64,000 bases of DNA from Sipunculus nudus. Its lineage: Eukaryota; Annelida; Sipuncula; Golfingiida; Sipunculidae. The notes below the pieces were generated by a model. The model searched no databases, was not told the origin of the DNA, and was given only the letters and a program-made list of their open reading frames with translations. The stretch spans positions 11,628,382 through 11,692,381 of the forward strand of contig CM049317.1 in the NCBI GenBank assembly GCA_026874595.1, read 5' to 3'. The first letter of the stretch is position 1, and the number at the start of each line of letters is the position of its first letter. Made by a program: the position numbers and the translations under genes. Positions 25,901 through 37,209 of the stretch are shown here, piece after piece.

Positions 25901-28900
25901 GAAAAAATATTTATTATCCTTCTTGCAACAAAGTTGCAGGAGGGGATATTGTTATGGCTCCTTTGTGTGTGGTTCAAAGGTCACGGCCACAGGGGCCCAC
26001 TTCTTTATAAAATTTGTAGACACATTTTAAACCAAAGTTTTCATTCCAAATCTTCAGTCTTTCACACATGGATGACCTACCCATAGAGGAAGGATCCTTT
26101 CAATTTTGAAAGATCACAGAAATGTCCTCCTGATTTTCACCTGTTAAATACATTGTCTAATCATGCTCTCATTTAAGGTAATATTTTGTTCATATTTAGT
26201 TCCACTTAATCATTTTCAGACACATAGCACGTTCAGACACATGATGAAAATGAAAAATTCCAGTTGAGAATTATTAGCATATATCTTGTTTATACTTTTG
26301 TTTTTATACTCCATTCCATGAGGGGACCTATTATGGTATTCCCAATGTTCATCTGTTTGTTAACTTTTTGTGTCGCTGTGATAACTTATCAGAGCATTAA
26401 TGGGTTTTCGCAAAACTCACCGTAACTACTTACCAATAGATCATCTTACCCCAGTTGGATTATGGGCAAAATCCATGTATATTTAACAAGGTGAGAGGTC
26501 TCTAGGCTACTCAGTGGTGTCGCTGGGATAACATGTGAGGAATGAAATGGATTTTGTTAAAACTCAACAGAAATATTGATCAGTATAATATATCACCTTA
26601 GTTTGATTTACAGCAAAGTCCTTGCATATATCAGTGGTCACCGGACTTTGTTTACACCAAAAATTAATCTTATGGATTTTCATGACACTAACTATGTAGA
26701 TTTACCAATAGAGTTTCTCACTTGAATGACATTCTCAGCAAAATTTGCGCTTATTTAATAGGGTCAAAGGTCACCAGATACAGGACAGGTGTTTTATGCA
26801 CCATTAGGGGTGCTCTTGTTTTAAATTTACATTCTGGAAGGCACTTGAAAGTATTTGTAACATAAATAGAAAAGTCATCTCTTATTTTTTTAAACAGGAG
26901 TTATCCTCAGTTGCGTGCCACCTTTGAGGAGTACAAGAAGTTGTCCAATAAAGACATTGAAGAAACCATTAAGAGTGAGATGTCAGGAGATCTGAAAAAT
27001 GGCATGCTGACAATAGGTATGTAGAAATTCATTTTTTGTCTGGATATTCTTTATCAGATATTTTTATTAAAATGACTTTGAAATTATTAGAAATCTGACC
27101 ATATTACACATAATAAGCCTGGAATTTGCATTTGGATGAGACTGTAAGGCCCTAGTATCTGCATATAATAGTGTAAAATGAGACTATAGTTAGGCCTCTG
27201 CAAAGTCAGTACTTGGTGTTCTCTTTAGTTTATTAGTTGATTTGTTTGTTAGCAATTTTATACAAATATTTATGAAGGATTTTGATGAAATTTTGTGGAG
27301 GGTTTGGATAACATCCAAGAAACAATCTTTTATGAATCCATAATCAATGGTTACCTTTTCAGTCCGCTGTTTGAGGAACAAGGCAGCACAGTTTGCTAAG
27401 CGTTTGGAGAAGTCAATGGCCGGCCTGGGTACAGATGATGACACGTTGATTCGAGTGATTGTGTCTCGTTGTGAGATTGATATGGTCCAAATCAAGGAAG
27501 AATTCCAACGAGCTTACAAGCAACGACTTGGAGAATATGTCAGGGTAAGTGATGTTCATTCCAGCATTTGTTTCATATTTCCAATGGTCATGTCCTTACA
27601 TCATATTTCTTCATCTGGATGGTTAATGTACTCAAAGATAAATAGGATGTCATTTTGTATGTAATGCAATGTAATATTAGCAAAAGTAGCTTTGATTAAG
27701 AGCTGTGTAAAGTATCATAGAATTAATTAAGAATTTCCATAAAAAAATGGTATATTACCAGTAGTAAGTCGGGGGGGGGGGGGGGGGGCTATCAAATCTC
27801 TCCAAGTACCAACTTCTGTGGAAACAATAACTACCAGTAGCCTGTAAAAAAACGGGAGGGGGACTATTCTGTTAATTTTTTCAGTTCAAGGGCCCCAGTT
27901 GATGCCACTGGATCAAACCATTAATTCGTGAGTCTTTAGCTTGGGTACAATTGCTTGTGATGTGATATTAAGTCATGTAAAGAGTCATAAATAGAGGAAA
28001 GTGCTTTGGCTTTACACAGGGATCCAGATTAACCATCAGTATTAATTGAGTCTTCATCTTCATCAATCAGTCATTCAAGCAGGTCTCATTAGAACACACT
28101 GCACAGTAAGATCAAGTGTTGAGGGATTATCCCCCTTCTGATAAGAGCAAGTTCCCCACAGTTAAACAGACACACAAACACAAGCAAACAAATCAGCCAA
28201 CCAGACAAACTAATAAACATGTATGTACTGCTGCCATTCTTGAGGCAAATTCACTCATTCATTGTCAGTATATAACTTCAAATTATTGAAGACCAGACTA
28301 CAAAATGGAATAAAGTTGAGGACTAAGAGTGCATACAGTTGCTTAGGGAAGTATTTATTAATTATTTAAAAGTGAATTGTTCCTCTAATCCGTTACTGCC
28401 AGCAGAAACCTGTAATCATTATAATCAAGATTATATTTATATAATCTCATTTACATAATCACAATTTGCAGGAGCAGATACATGAAAATGTAGCAATTTT
28501 TATTTAATCTTGACAGTAGTGGTGGGAGTCGGTTCCTTTTTCATAATCGATCATCAGTTTGAGCAAACCGACTGATGATGGATTATTAATTGGTTCAGAC
28601 AAATATACGCAAATAACAAAGAAATATGCAACTATCTGTGAAACTGTACCTGCGTTTCCCTGGCAGGTATTCTCCTCTCGTGCGTGAGTTTAAAGATCCT
28701 TCCAACTATAAAGATACATTCAGACTAATTTTAAGGATCAAATTAAATGATCGGCAACGTCGGGTAATATCTATCTTTATGGGAATTAAGAGCATCTAAG
28801 ATGTTAGACCTATAGAGGGGCTGCTTTTCTAGCACATGAAGGCAGATTTTACGGGGCAAGGTGCATTTGGGGCAGATCATACCAACAAAAAAATTGCAGA

Positions 28901-30709
28901 CTAGTCCAAAAAAATTCCAGCCGAAATCAAAATATTCGACCGGCCAGGTTAGCCCCAACAAAGAATTTTTAAGGACAGCCTAAACAGCGGCACCTGGCAT
29001 CGGTTGAATAGATTTTTTTAAAGAGAATCTCGCAAAATTGGCATAGACCAGGAGAATTTATGGAGTATTTTAACGCCATCCCGCAAATATTTTGCAATGT
29101 ACATCTCGTTAGAAAACTCTCTGCTAATTCTGCAATACCCTGCGAGTTCCTCCGTTCTCCCATCTACTGTGTCATACTCAGTTATATACGGAAGTTATTT
29201 TGGAACGCACACTCATTATATGAAGCGCGGAATGTGGTAAAAAATGGAAGAATAATTTTTGCCCATAACATATAGGCATTCTGGAAAGAAAACAATCATT
29301 ATTATCATGTAATCGATAGTTGCTTTTGGTAATCGAGCGCTTGAAAGTGGCAGCAAACCGACTGACTTTCGAAAAAACTTGATGATTGGCCCACCACTAC
29401 TTAACAGTGTGTGCCAGTGTATTTTTGTACTGACTTAAAAGTTGGATATAATACCAGAATTTTAAATAAGTGATTAAACATGGTTAACTATACAATAACT
29501 AAATTTTCAGTATCATGGGATAGCACCAGATTCCTGCATCAAAGAACCAAAGAAAATAAGTGTAAGACAGGAATTATCTTAAATTATTTGCTTTAAATGT
29601 TGAGTTTAGTATGTAGGTGTCTGAATTTCTATTATCAATATGTCTTTGGTGGGCAAGGTTTTCACGCATAGTTTGATAGAGAAGAACTTCCTTCACTGGC
29701 GTAAGTAACCTTATTTCAGCTTCATATGTGGCTGTTGCATTTCAATTTTTGCAGAATTGAGCAGTGTGTAAATCACAGATATATAAATATACATGTTTAT
29801 TTGCCATATAATTATTGCTTTTCTCACTTGTCTTTTTAGATAATAGACATATTATTTCTTTATTGTAAAAGAAGAGTGTCCTCTTTAAATAAAAAAAAAA
29901 GAAAAAAAAATTATATAAAATAAGAAAACATAATAAAAACTGAATGTCTTTTAGCAAATGTATTATTGTGTTATTAATCTTATTTCAAAGTTTTTCTTTT
30001 TAACTTTAATGTTACTGGTAATATTTACAAATAAACATACACACATAACACCATTCTAGTGGTATGTTGATCAAATACAGCTGCAAAAAAAAAAACACAT
30101 AGACTCACCTTGGCACAAAACACTCTTGAATTCTTGCACTTTGGTCTTATTATGTCTAATAATGTTATATTGTCAGCTCTGAAGTATCTTCATATATAAA
30201 TGTTTCTAAAATCACTGGTGTTACTTCACACATAGCTTAATATATATAAAACAATGAAAGAGCTGTTGAAGATCTAATGCTACATAATTTATAAACATCA
30301 TTTTAAAGGTAAATGTTAAGTACAGGTGATCTTCCTAAAACTGGCTTCCTTACTGATGGTCTGTCCTTATTGTTCTTGCTAACACATGGAACTTACTTTA
30401 TGATTCCATCAACATTTACAATTTCTAATAAGATTCACATAAAAATAAGACACTATAAAATTCTATTCATAGGTAAAATTTAGTATGAGAAATGCCAGTT
30501 TCTGATAGGTCATTTAAACTGCACATTTACCATTTTAAAACTATTAATATATGTTAGATCTTGTCATTCAGTGTAACAGGTACATGCTCTGGCAGGACTA
30601 CACTTGATCATCTTTATTTTTCTTCTTTCTTTTACAGGATGATACATCTGGTGATTACCGCCGCATCCTCCTCACGTTGATAGGGGCAGATGACTTGATA
30701 AAGAAGTAA
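6034..30709 (+). CDS. Annexin with two four-repeat lobes (annexin A6-like), long N-terminal extension
   Basis: Annexins bind acidic phospholipid membranes in a calcium-dependent way. Eighteen exons join in frame: 6034-6270, 8714-8875, 10412-10493, 11264-11358, 12600-12713, 13270-13360, 13758-13941, 14940-15082, 15531-15712, 18472-18609, 22225-22306, 22610-22704, 23863-23976, 24413-24503, 25584-25791, 26898-27016, 27363-27544, 30638-30709. They give 796 residues plus stop. Annexin repeats begin in exon 3; that part is 663 residues, close to the 673 of human annexin A6. All eight repeats keep a type II calcium-site core (GLGTDE, GLGTDD or WGTDES) and the downstream acidic cap residue (for example [21 protein letters not shown]). 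The start is uncertain: the first exon may be spliced from exons left of the window, or translation may begin at ATG 6019. The donor after exon 1 (GTTTGG) is weak. Confidence 0.93.
6712..7040 (+). repeat. Dispersed repeat family B, copy 1 (partial)
   Basis: Matches 26305-26600 over about 300 bp, for example CATAACTACTTACCAATAGA against CGTAACTACTTACCAATAGA. It lies in annexin intron 1 and has no coding content. Confidence 0.7.
8876..15530. other. Annexin introns 2-8, no further features
   Basis: Apart from exons 3-8, these introns are AT-rich, with homopolymer and short AT stretches. I see no second gene, no RNA gene and no clear transposon end. Short open frames, such as one at 12808-13083, lack splice support or protein character. 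Confidence 0.6.
10412..18609 (+). CDS. Annexin lobe 1 (repeats I-IV) and acidic interlobe linker
   Basis: Exons 3-9 (82, 95, 114, 91, 184, 143 and 182 nt) encode repeats I-IV, and exon 10 (138 nt) finishes repeat IV with DDTSGDY. Exon 10 continues into an acidic linker ([19 protein letters not shown]) that joins the lobes. The start of the lobe, [15 protein letters not shown], matches the start of lobe 2 ([15 protein letters not shown]). Repeat III carries the variant WGTDES instead of GLGTD, which is normal for annexin third repeats. The linker is longer and more acidic than I would expect from vertebrate annexin A6, but its exact comparison needs an alignment. Confidence 0.93.
16021..16680. 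repeat. Tandem array, about 143-bp units, annexin intron 9
   Basis: Units start at about 16092, 16235 and 16378 with the core TAACTCAAC(A/T)ACAA, and a fourth diverged unit starts near 16522. Each unit also carries a GGATGATTGGTACATA-like stretch and ATTACAGACCT. The array is preceded by pyrimidine-rich CCGTCCTTCC sequence. Confidence 0.8.
17453..18290. repeat. Tandem array, about 279-bp units, annexin intron 9
   Basis: Three units start at about 17453, 17732 and 18010. Each contains GACACAAATGTAGCCCTTGG and a downstream CATCTGTTTGTCTGC-like block. A diverged partial unit may extend left to about 17250. Open frames on the minus strand at 17731-17937 and 18010-18237 are two copies of the same repeat and are not genes. 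Confidence 0.85.
19011..19320. repeat. Direct tandem duplication, 155-bp period
   Basis: Two near-identical units start at 19011 and 19166. Both contain GTGGCTGAGGCCACC, itself a short palindrome, and TATCTTTAACTGGATGTTTC. The duplication lies in the interlobe intron of the annexin gene. Confidence 0.9.
19571..22046. repeat. Dispersed repeat family A, composite copy
   Basis: It begins with TTTAGCTCAGCTGACTATAA at about 19571. Right-end motifs GACCCATGGGTCCTTTGTTT and GACCCATGGGTCCCTTGTTT occur near 21425 and 22027, so one copy may be nested in or follow another. The same ends bound the copy at 32179-33402. No transposase frame is visible, so the class is uncertain. Confidence 0.65.
22225..30709 (+). 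CDS. Annexin lobe 2 (repeats V-VIII) and C-terminus
   Basis: Exons 11-17 (82, 95, 114, 91, 208, 119 and 182 nt) mirror the lengths of exons 3-9. Exon 18 (72 nt with stop) finishes repeat VIII with [16 protein letters not shown] and ends in the basic tail DDLIKK. The only difference in architecture is the position of the intron between the fifth and sixth exons of each lobe. Splice donors and acceptors are GT-AG throughout, and the phases match exactly. The last intron (27545-30637) is 3.1 kb. Confidence 0.94.
22951..22992. repeat. (TA)n microsatellite in annexin intron 12
   Basis: TA dinucleotide tract with one GT interruption. The same intron (22705-23862) also has a G12 run at 23459-23470 and otherwise no recognisable content. 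Confidence 0.95.
26305..26822. repeat. Dispersed repeat family B, copy 2 (longer)
   Basis: It runs from TTTATACTCCATTCCATGAG to about GGGTGCTCTTGTTTTA and matches copy 1 at 6712-7040. A short left-end fragment recurs near 47449 (TTTTATACTCCATTGTGGGT). A separate repeat start, TTGCAACAAAGTTGCAGGAG, precedes it at about 25925. All lie in introns. Confidence 0.7.
27771..27788. repeat. G18 homopolymer
   Basis: Uninterrupted run of 18 G in annexin intron 17. It is one of several long G-runs in the window. Confidence 0.95.
28517..29399. mobile_element. hAT-like non-autonomous DNA transposon (883 bp)
   Basis: The ends are perfect 10-bp inverted repeats, TAGTGGTGGG and CCCACCACTA. They are flanked by an 8-bp target duplication, CTTGACAG on the left (28509-28516) and CTTAACAG on the right (29400-29407), with one mismatch. 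Eight-base duplications and TAGTGGTGGG-type ends fit the hAT superfamily. No transposase frame is present, so it would have been moved in trans. Motif AACCGACTGA recurs near both ends. It is inserted in the last annexin intron. Confidence 0.8.
29408..30637. other. Remainder of last annexin intron, no features seen
   Basis: AT-rich sequence with A-runs near 29890-29930 and 30084. I looked for a short alternative exon like the one known in annexin A6 and found none with good splice sites. Confidence 0.6.
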
Positions 30710-32178
30710 ATCCTGGTGAAATACTGGACCAAGGAAGATCCTCTGGATCATCCAGACAATTTTTATCCAGAAGAAATATAACAACATGAACAAAACTGAC
30801 AATAAAAACAGCAGTGTTCAATCAGAAAGAAATTATCTTTACCCAAGAGGAAGTTTCATTGTGAAAGAGTTAATACCAGTAGAGACATTTTGTTAAGCAT
30901 AATTGGTAAGAACTGAGGAATAATTATATATTTCAAGGTATTGTAAGACAGAAACGTAAATTTCTTTCATATTTATTGAGGATGTTGTGCTCTCTCCCGC
31001 CATTAAAGTTAGGTGGACACTTTCATTGAAATAAAATAAGGCTTATGCTTACACACTTGAACAGATAATATATTTAAATGTTACAGTAATGCATATCTAT
31101 CATTTTTTAATGGTGATTTTTTTTGGAGTAACAGCATATGTGATAACGTTAAAGATGTCATGCTGGTTGAATAATTTTTTTCAGAATTTGTATATTATAT
31201 ACTTTTATCCTGAAATCAAGAAAGCTTTCAATATTTTATTTATAAGAATTTGTCTATATGGAGCTTTTTACATCATATTCAAAGCTGTTTTTAGTGGGAC
31301 CAAACTTTTACATTAATTTACCAATTTTATTTTTAGTTATTTTTCATCTGTGATATTCCATTGAATCAAAATAAATATGAGCACTGGACGTATTTAAGAG
31401 AAGGAAACCTGTTTATTTTGAGATATATTTGTTGTATGGAAGAGGTTATTTCATTGCATCATTTTTTAAAGATTTTATATCAAACCCTGCATACACACAC
31501 AGATACACTTGAACAGCCGATAATGTGTACTTTTACTTGCAGTGTTACAACCTGCAAGTGTGACACTATGTTTCGATGTTCTGCTTCTCTGTTTAGTGTC
31601 CCTGGTGAAATATTTATGAGCAGCAGGAAGTTTCGTCCAAGAAAAGAAATGTGAACATATGGTAATAATTAAAACTGGTGTAAAAATGGTGTAAATCAGA
31701 TGGAAATATTTGATAGGGTTGATACCGAACACTGAACTTTGTATAAAAATTTGGAAAAAATAATTTTAAAAAGTAAAATGTATGACAAGTTTTTTTATTA
31801 AAAGTAATCATGGTGTTTTGAAAGTACAGAGACAATACTGACTTTGTTGTTAAGTTTTGAAATAAAAAATATCAGGTGTGATTTTCTATTGTGAAATTAA
31901 TTATGTTTTAGGAATGGAATCATATTATAATTTATTAGCTTTGGATTGATTGTCAAAACAATTCATGGCATCACATACAATTGATGTGATCATAACTTGT
32001 ATGGAGCTAAGCTGTGTCTTGATAGATATCTCTCAGGGAGGTACTTTTTAACACTTGCACCTGGCAGTGTCTTATGTAATACTTTCTACCTCCCCTGATC
32101 CTGTGTTACCATGACAACCAATACCATTATCATGATTGATTTTAGCATTTTATCTCATTGTAAATATTTTGATCAGTC
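30710..32178 (+). other. Annexin 3' UTR and downstream sequence
   Basis: Follows the stop at 30707-30709. Candidate polyadenylation signals AATAAA lie at 31030, 31370 and 31861; which one is used cannot be read from sequence alone. Short open frames here (31089-31316, 31361-31654) lack protein-like character. Confidence 0.6.
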
Positions 32179-33402
32179 TTTAGCTCAGCTGACTGTAAGT
32201 CATCTGAGCTATAGCGATCACCCTTTGTCTGTCGTCCGTCTGTGTGTCTGTCCGTTAGTCTGTCCGTCCGTCTGTTAACCTGGCACAAATCCTAACTGCT
32301 TGACCTAGAAACTTGTTACTTTTAATTCTGAGAGGTCCATGAAAAATCTCCTTGGAAACCAGAAATTAGGTCTCCGTTACCTATATCCTTTGAGCTATGG
32401 GGCCCCAAAGTCACCCCAGAAAAGTAAAAAATTTCACACAAAAACTTCAATATCTCATTTACTACATCACTGATGGTCATGATTTTTGGCATACATATTG
32501 ATCATGTGATTTTCCATCAGTTCCTGCAGACTTGTGGCGCCACCTGTATTTTTCGATTTTTTTAGAATTTTTTTCTCTATTTTTGAGACCTTTAAAAATG
32601 TGAACATCTGTTAACAGGGCACAAATGGTAAAGACTAGACCTAGAATCTTCATTCTTGACACACTGAGAGACCTATGAAAAGTCTCCATGGAAACCTGAA
32701 TTTAGGTCTCTGTTACCCATATCCTTTTAGCTATGGCACTCCAAAGTATGGCTCAGATTAATGTAAAATTTGATACAAAAGCTGAAGTATCTGAACAACT
32801 AATGCAGAGATCACCATAATTGTTTGCATGGATATTGATCATTGAGTGTTTCATCAGTTTCTGGGTGCGCCACCTCTATTTTTTTAAAAATTATTACCAA
32901 TTTTTTCTGTATTTTCTTAGACCTTTAAAGATGTTGTTATCTGTCAACAGGGTACAAATTGTAACAACTGGACCTAGATTCTTCATTCTTGTAATGCAAG
33001 GAGGCCCATGAAAAGTGTCTGTGGAAACCTGAAATTAGGTCTCTGTTTCCCATATCCTTCAAGCTATAGGACTCAGAAGTATCCCTCAGAATAATAGAAA
33101 ATTTGATACAAAAGCTGAAGTATCTAAACAACTAATGCAGAGATTGCCATGATTCTTTGCATTGATATTGACCATATTTTTTTATATTAGTTTCTGCAGC
33201 CTGGTGGAGCCACCTGTATTTTTTTTAAGTTTACATATTTTTTCTCTATTTTTGAGATATATAAACACAGACACAATCTTGGCCTGTTGGTTAATCTGTT
33301 TGATGCTTCAGTTGAATTGGTATATACTACCATTCAGATGACAAAATTTCCTTTTGCAATCTTCTAAGTCAGCGGAGCGTCATGACCCATGGGTCACTTG
33401 TT
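32179..33402. mobile_element. Dispersed repeat family A, full copy with three internal tandem units
   Basis: It begins with TTTAGCTCAGCTGAC and ends with GACCCATGGGTCACTTGTT. Inside are three diverged tandem units of about 335 bp, marked by ACCTAGA at 32303, 32638 and 32972. Each unit is followed by an AATTAGGTCTC(T/C)GTT-like block and CATATCC. Short CCGTCCGTCTG runs follow the left end. No open frame suggests a transposase. Elements with this style of ends and a CGTCCGTC stretch are common in bivalve genomes, but the class is not clear to me. Confidence 0.7.
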
Positions 33403-34452
33403 AATTTTTACATTGTTATAATATGTTACACAACAGACACTGGATAAAATACACTCACGGTGCATGTCAAACTGTTCATAAGTAACAGGCATTACATTAT
33501 ATGTGAACCGGATTACCTGTGCCATAGAGATGTTCCATATCAGTTGCTAGAGTAGTCTTTCATAATGAGTTCACATTTTAGCCTCTCACAAAATCGTTTA
33601 TTTACATGCATGTTTAGTGCACTTTCAACAAAGAAAGTACAATAATAGGGCAGCGGCAAGGGTTAATCTCATTTCAAAATGACAGTCAACATGGCGGTAA
33701 AGAAAACCCGAAAATTCATACAATTCATACAATTACTTATACGATCAAATGTACCGTCTTTGTCTTGTGTAGGCATGTACTATATTTACTTTATGCCATG
33801 TATGCTAGTAAATTTATAATTTATTTGCAATATTCCCAAAAAATCAAACACATGCAGTTGATATTATGCATAATTGTACTGCTTTTTTCATCTCTGTTGT
33901 GATTATATTTAGATTTAATGTACTGCTTTATATGTAATCACAGTCATTATATAGGCGTAGATCTCATTTATATTGTGATGAACCTACTGGACATTCCTGT
34001 TATGCCCTGTTTATTTGATAACTTTTATTCCGTCCCATACTAGTATATAGCTTGTTAATAATAAAATGTTATTGCTCTGCAAAGTGTGTTTTAAATTCCT
34101 ATGATGTGTTTTACCAACACAGATGACTGCCTTTCTTTACAAATAAAGTAGAATTTACGAGAATTTCAACAGATCCAGAAACAGTTTTAAGGAATTTTAC
34201 ACAATCGCGAAGAGAACATTGTGACTGTGCTTTATCCAGGTGAATGGGCGTGATGTCCTGAACTCTTCTCAAACAAGAATCATTATGAGTTATGCATTTC
34301 TTTTCTTCGCATAAATTGGTCATGGTCACACAGTTATGGTCCATGATGATTATAAAACCTGTAGCTAAACACTATTAATATCAAAAAGGACAGAATATAT
34401 ATATGTTGTTACTGTAGCAAAACATTATTATTATATATATTCCAAAACAAAC
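33403..34452. other. Intergenic sequence without recognised features
   Basis: AT-rich with short open frames only. The minus-strand frame 34111-34344 encodes a Cys-containing 77-residue peptide without splice support, so I do not call it a gene. Confidence 0.5.
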
Positions 34453-34760
34453 AGCTTCTGTGGCTCAGGGGTAGAGCACAGGGCTTGTGAGTTCGAATCT
34501 CACCCGAGGGGGTGAGATTTTTCGCGGTTTGCCCCCCACCCAGGATGAGTGCTCTGCAGGCTTAATGGGAAGGCCGTGCCCAATGGCCGTATTTCACTCA
34601 CAAGCGAGTGCGCCTTTGGGGGTTCCTCGGTGGTATGAGTAAGCAATTGGGACGATTTCGAACCCAGGGCCCGCAGGTGCAGTAGTCACCGGGCCTGGTT
34701 GACACCAGGATATAAAATGAGAGGAAGCATGTGATACTGCCCTGTCATGTAGTCCGAAAC
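34453..34760 (+). mobile_element. tRNA-derived SINE
   Basis: A box A-like sequence, TGGCTCAGGGGTAGAGC (34461), and a box B-like sequence, GAGTTCGAATC (34489), form a tRNA-related RNA polymerase III promoter. The spacing is too short for a functional tRNA because the anticodon-stem and variable-loop region is mostly missing. A GC-rich body follows. A second box B-like sequence on the opposite strand near 34650-34665 (reverse complement GGGTTCGAAATCG) suggests either a composite SINE or two abutting copies in opposite orientation. Confidence 0.75.
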
Positions 34761-35603
34761 CGGAAAGGATTTCTGCAGATGTACATATATGTAGTTAAGT
34801 CAGCATTAAAAGATTGAGACGGTTACCTCCAAGAAAAAATATTTAAGGAAAAAAAATATTCCTAAACAAAGGATGCTTTCGCACCATTGGCAAACTGCTG
34901 TCCAAAAATCTTGAGAACGTATGTTTTGGTGCCCAAGGCATATCATCTCATCATGTACAGTTGCAACCAAATATATAGTTAAAAAAACGTACCTCAATTA
35001 AGAACGTGAAAAAAAGTTTTGAATAAATTGACATAGGAGCAAAGTGTGCATTTTGATGTAACTGACAAAATCCAATCTAAGTTTTATTCTCAATTCTAAT
35101 TACTTACCTTAAAAAAGTGATAAATACACACAAAGACCAAGACGCATTTTTCCCGTACTATGAGTAAAATTTATTATATCTGAAGCGAAAACATTAATAA
35201 TTTCCATCTGAAATTGCTTTTTCCTAAAAAAAGTTTATTTAAGATTTGAGCGAAACATGATCAGAATATGTGAAGAGGACAAGCGCAAACTGCTTCTCAG
35301 TACGAGGAAAGACTATGAAGTAGTTTGGGTTGATTAAGAAATGTTTATTTGTATAACATCTGAAAGTGAAGAAAACCTGATACAAGTGCCTTTAAATATC
35401 TTTTTGAATGTCTTTAATTTTTCTTTATGTTCATTCATTACAATTTACCAGGCATAAACTTTTTAAATAGTATCTTTGAAATATTTCTTTTATCATGATA
35501 AGTCAAACACATATTAAAATTTATAAAATATACATGAAAACACTTCTGAGGTCTAAAGAAAATCCCTTGATAAAGTTGATACTAAAGTGGCGGATCCGTA
35601 ATG
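34761..35603. other. Gap between SINE and the ZU5 gene; probable 3' UTR of the minus-strand gene
   Basis: The minus-strand stop is at 35604-35606. TTTATT at 35344 on the plus strand is an AATAAA on the minus strand and a possible polyadenylation signal. No other feature seen. Confidence 0.45.
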
Positions 35604-37041
35604 CTACTTTAACTCGACTCTTTCCGTGTATTCGCACACAGTTTGTTCAGTGACGTCATCACCAGAACCTGTCGTCACGGTTTTCAGGTTGAGGTCAAGG
35701 TTCAACAAGGCATTATCCACGAAACTAGTCTCTCCCACCCGCCGGAGATTGTATTCTCCCAATAGGCGGCCGATTGGCTGATCACGTGACGGGCACAACT
35801 CTCTCAAACTCTTTACCTGAATACACATATCAACAATCAAGCAACATGGACGTTAATTATAACAAAGCAGACACTTATATTCATGGAACTGAATTATATA
35901 TTAAATTTGTAACCCGTGAATTGTAACCTATGTCAGTTATATATATACATTGAAACCTGGATGTATCGAAGTCGAAGTGACCCTCAGAAAACTTCGACAC
36001 ATCCACATATGTATAAATATGTCGTTTATAAATTTTTCATTATATTTTATATGTTTGACACTATTATCTACATGTATATGAAGCAAGATATTAAACTTCT
36101 GTGGTTTTAAGGTAAATCTTATCAGACCGTGTCGGAGTCTCTTGTCAGGAGTAAAATTACAACATTTCAATTGCATCATTTTTCTTTAACTATAAGTTTC
36201 TACTTTCAAAGTAAAGCTTGTTTTTATTTAGAATAACGGTTTAAAAAATGGTGCGAAGATACAATGAAATAATTTGTTTATGCAAGAAGAAAGAAAATTT
36301 AAAAAAAATATCGAAGAATAGGAATCTGAATACGATTATGAGATTTTTGTATGCATGGCGGCATGAACAGTTGGTCAACTACTCAACTGTATGGTTTCTT
36401 ATAACTGTACGTTCCTGCAAGGCCCTGTATATCGTTGTGTAATACAACCCGTTTTTAAATATCTACTTACTTTCGTCCACGGGGCTTCGTGGGAGTCCGG
36501 TTGCGTCACGACCCACGTGACGTCCTCCATCGTCAGGTGCGTCATGAGACAGTCGTCATGGTGAGGGGATTCACTAAATACGGAGCTATATAGAGGTAGA
36601 CAGCGAATTGTCTCAGGTAAACTGCCGTGCAGATGCTTAGGGAAAAAATATTTTAGAAATATATATTTATTGACATATTTATAGAAAACAATGCTTAATT
36701 GCGCTGGCCTGCTTGCACGTATTCCGAAAAACAAGTTTGCCTCCAGAAAAAAAAAAGATTAAAAAGTCACCCTTTTTAAATCAAATTTAATCCGTGCTCA
36801 TGAATATTACATCATGGTTTTTCAAGCTGGAACTCTAAAAGACGCGTTACATGTATAAGACTAGCTGGAAAATAGGACGTGTAAGAAAAGGCGACAATTG
36901 AATGAATAAAATATATACGCACACTAAAACGTAAAGAGGAATTAGGGTCTTCTATTAAACTAATTTTATAAAGTATCAGTAAACTGAAATATTCATTGTT
37001 ACAGGTTATTTCATGTGTTAATGAACACTTGTTTTTACAAA

Positions 37042-37079
<38 letters not shown>

Positions 37080-37155
37080 TATATAAGTTTATTTATATAT
37101 ATACTGTTTCGTTTTCCAATTTCGGAAATCAGCTAACTCCTGACAAAGCTCTGGT

Positions 37156-37209
<54 letters not shown>

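Noticed and set aside
34453-34510. Functional tRNA gene
   Set aside because: Box A and box B are present but too close together; there is no complete anticodon stem, variable region or matching acceptor stem.
35604-35816. Death domain in the last exon of the ZU5 gene
   Set aside because: The 70 residues lack the hydrophobic helical pattern expected of a death domain; a remote match cannot be excluded without structure prediction.
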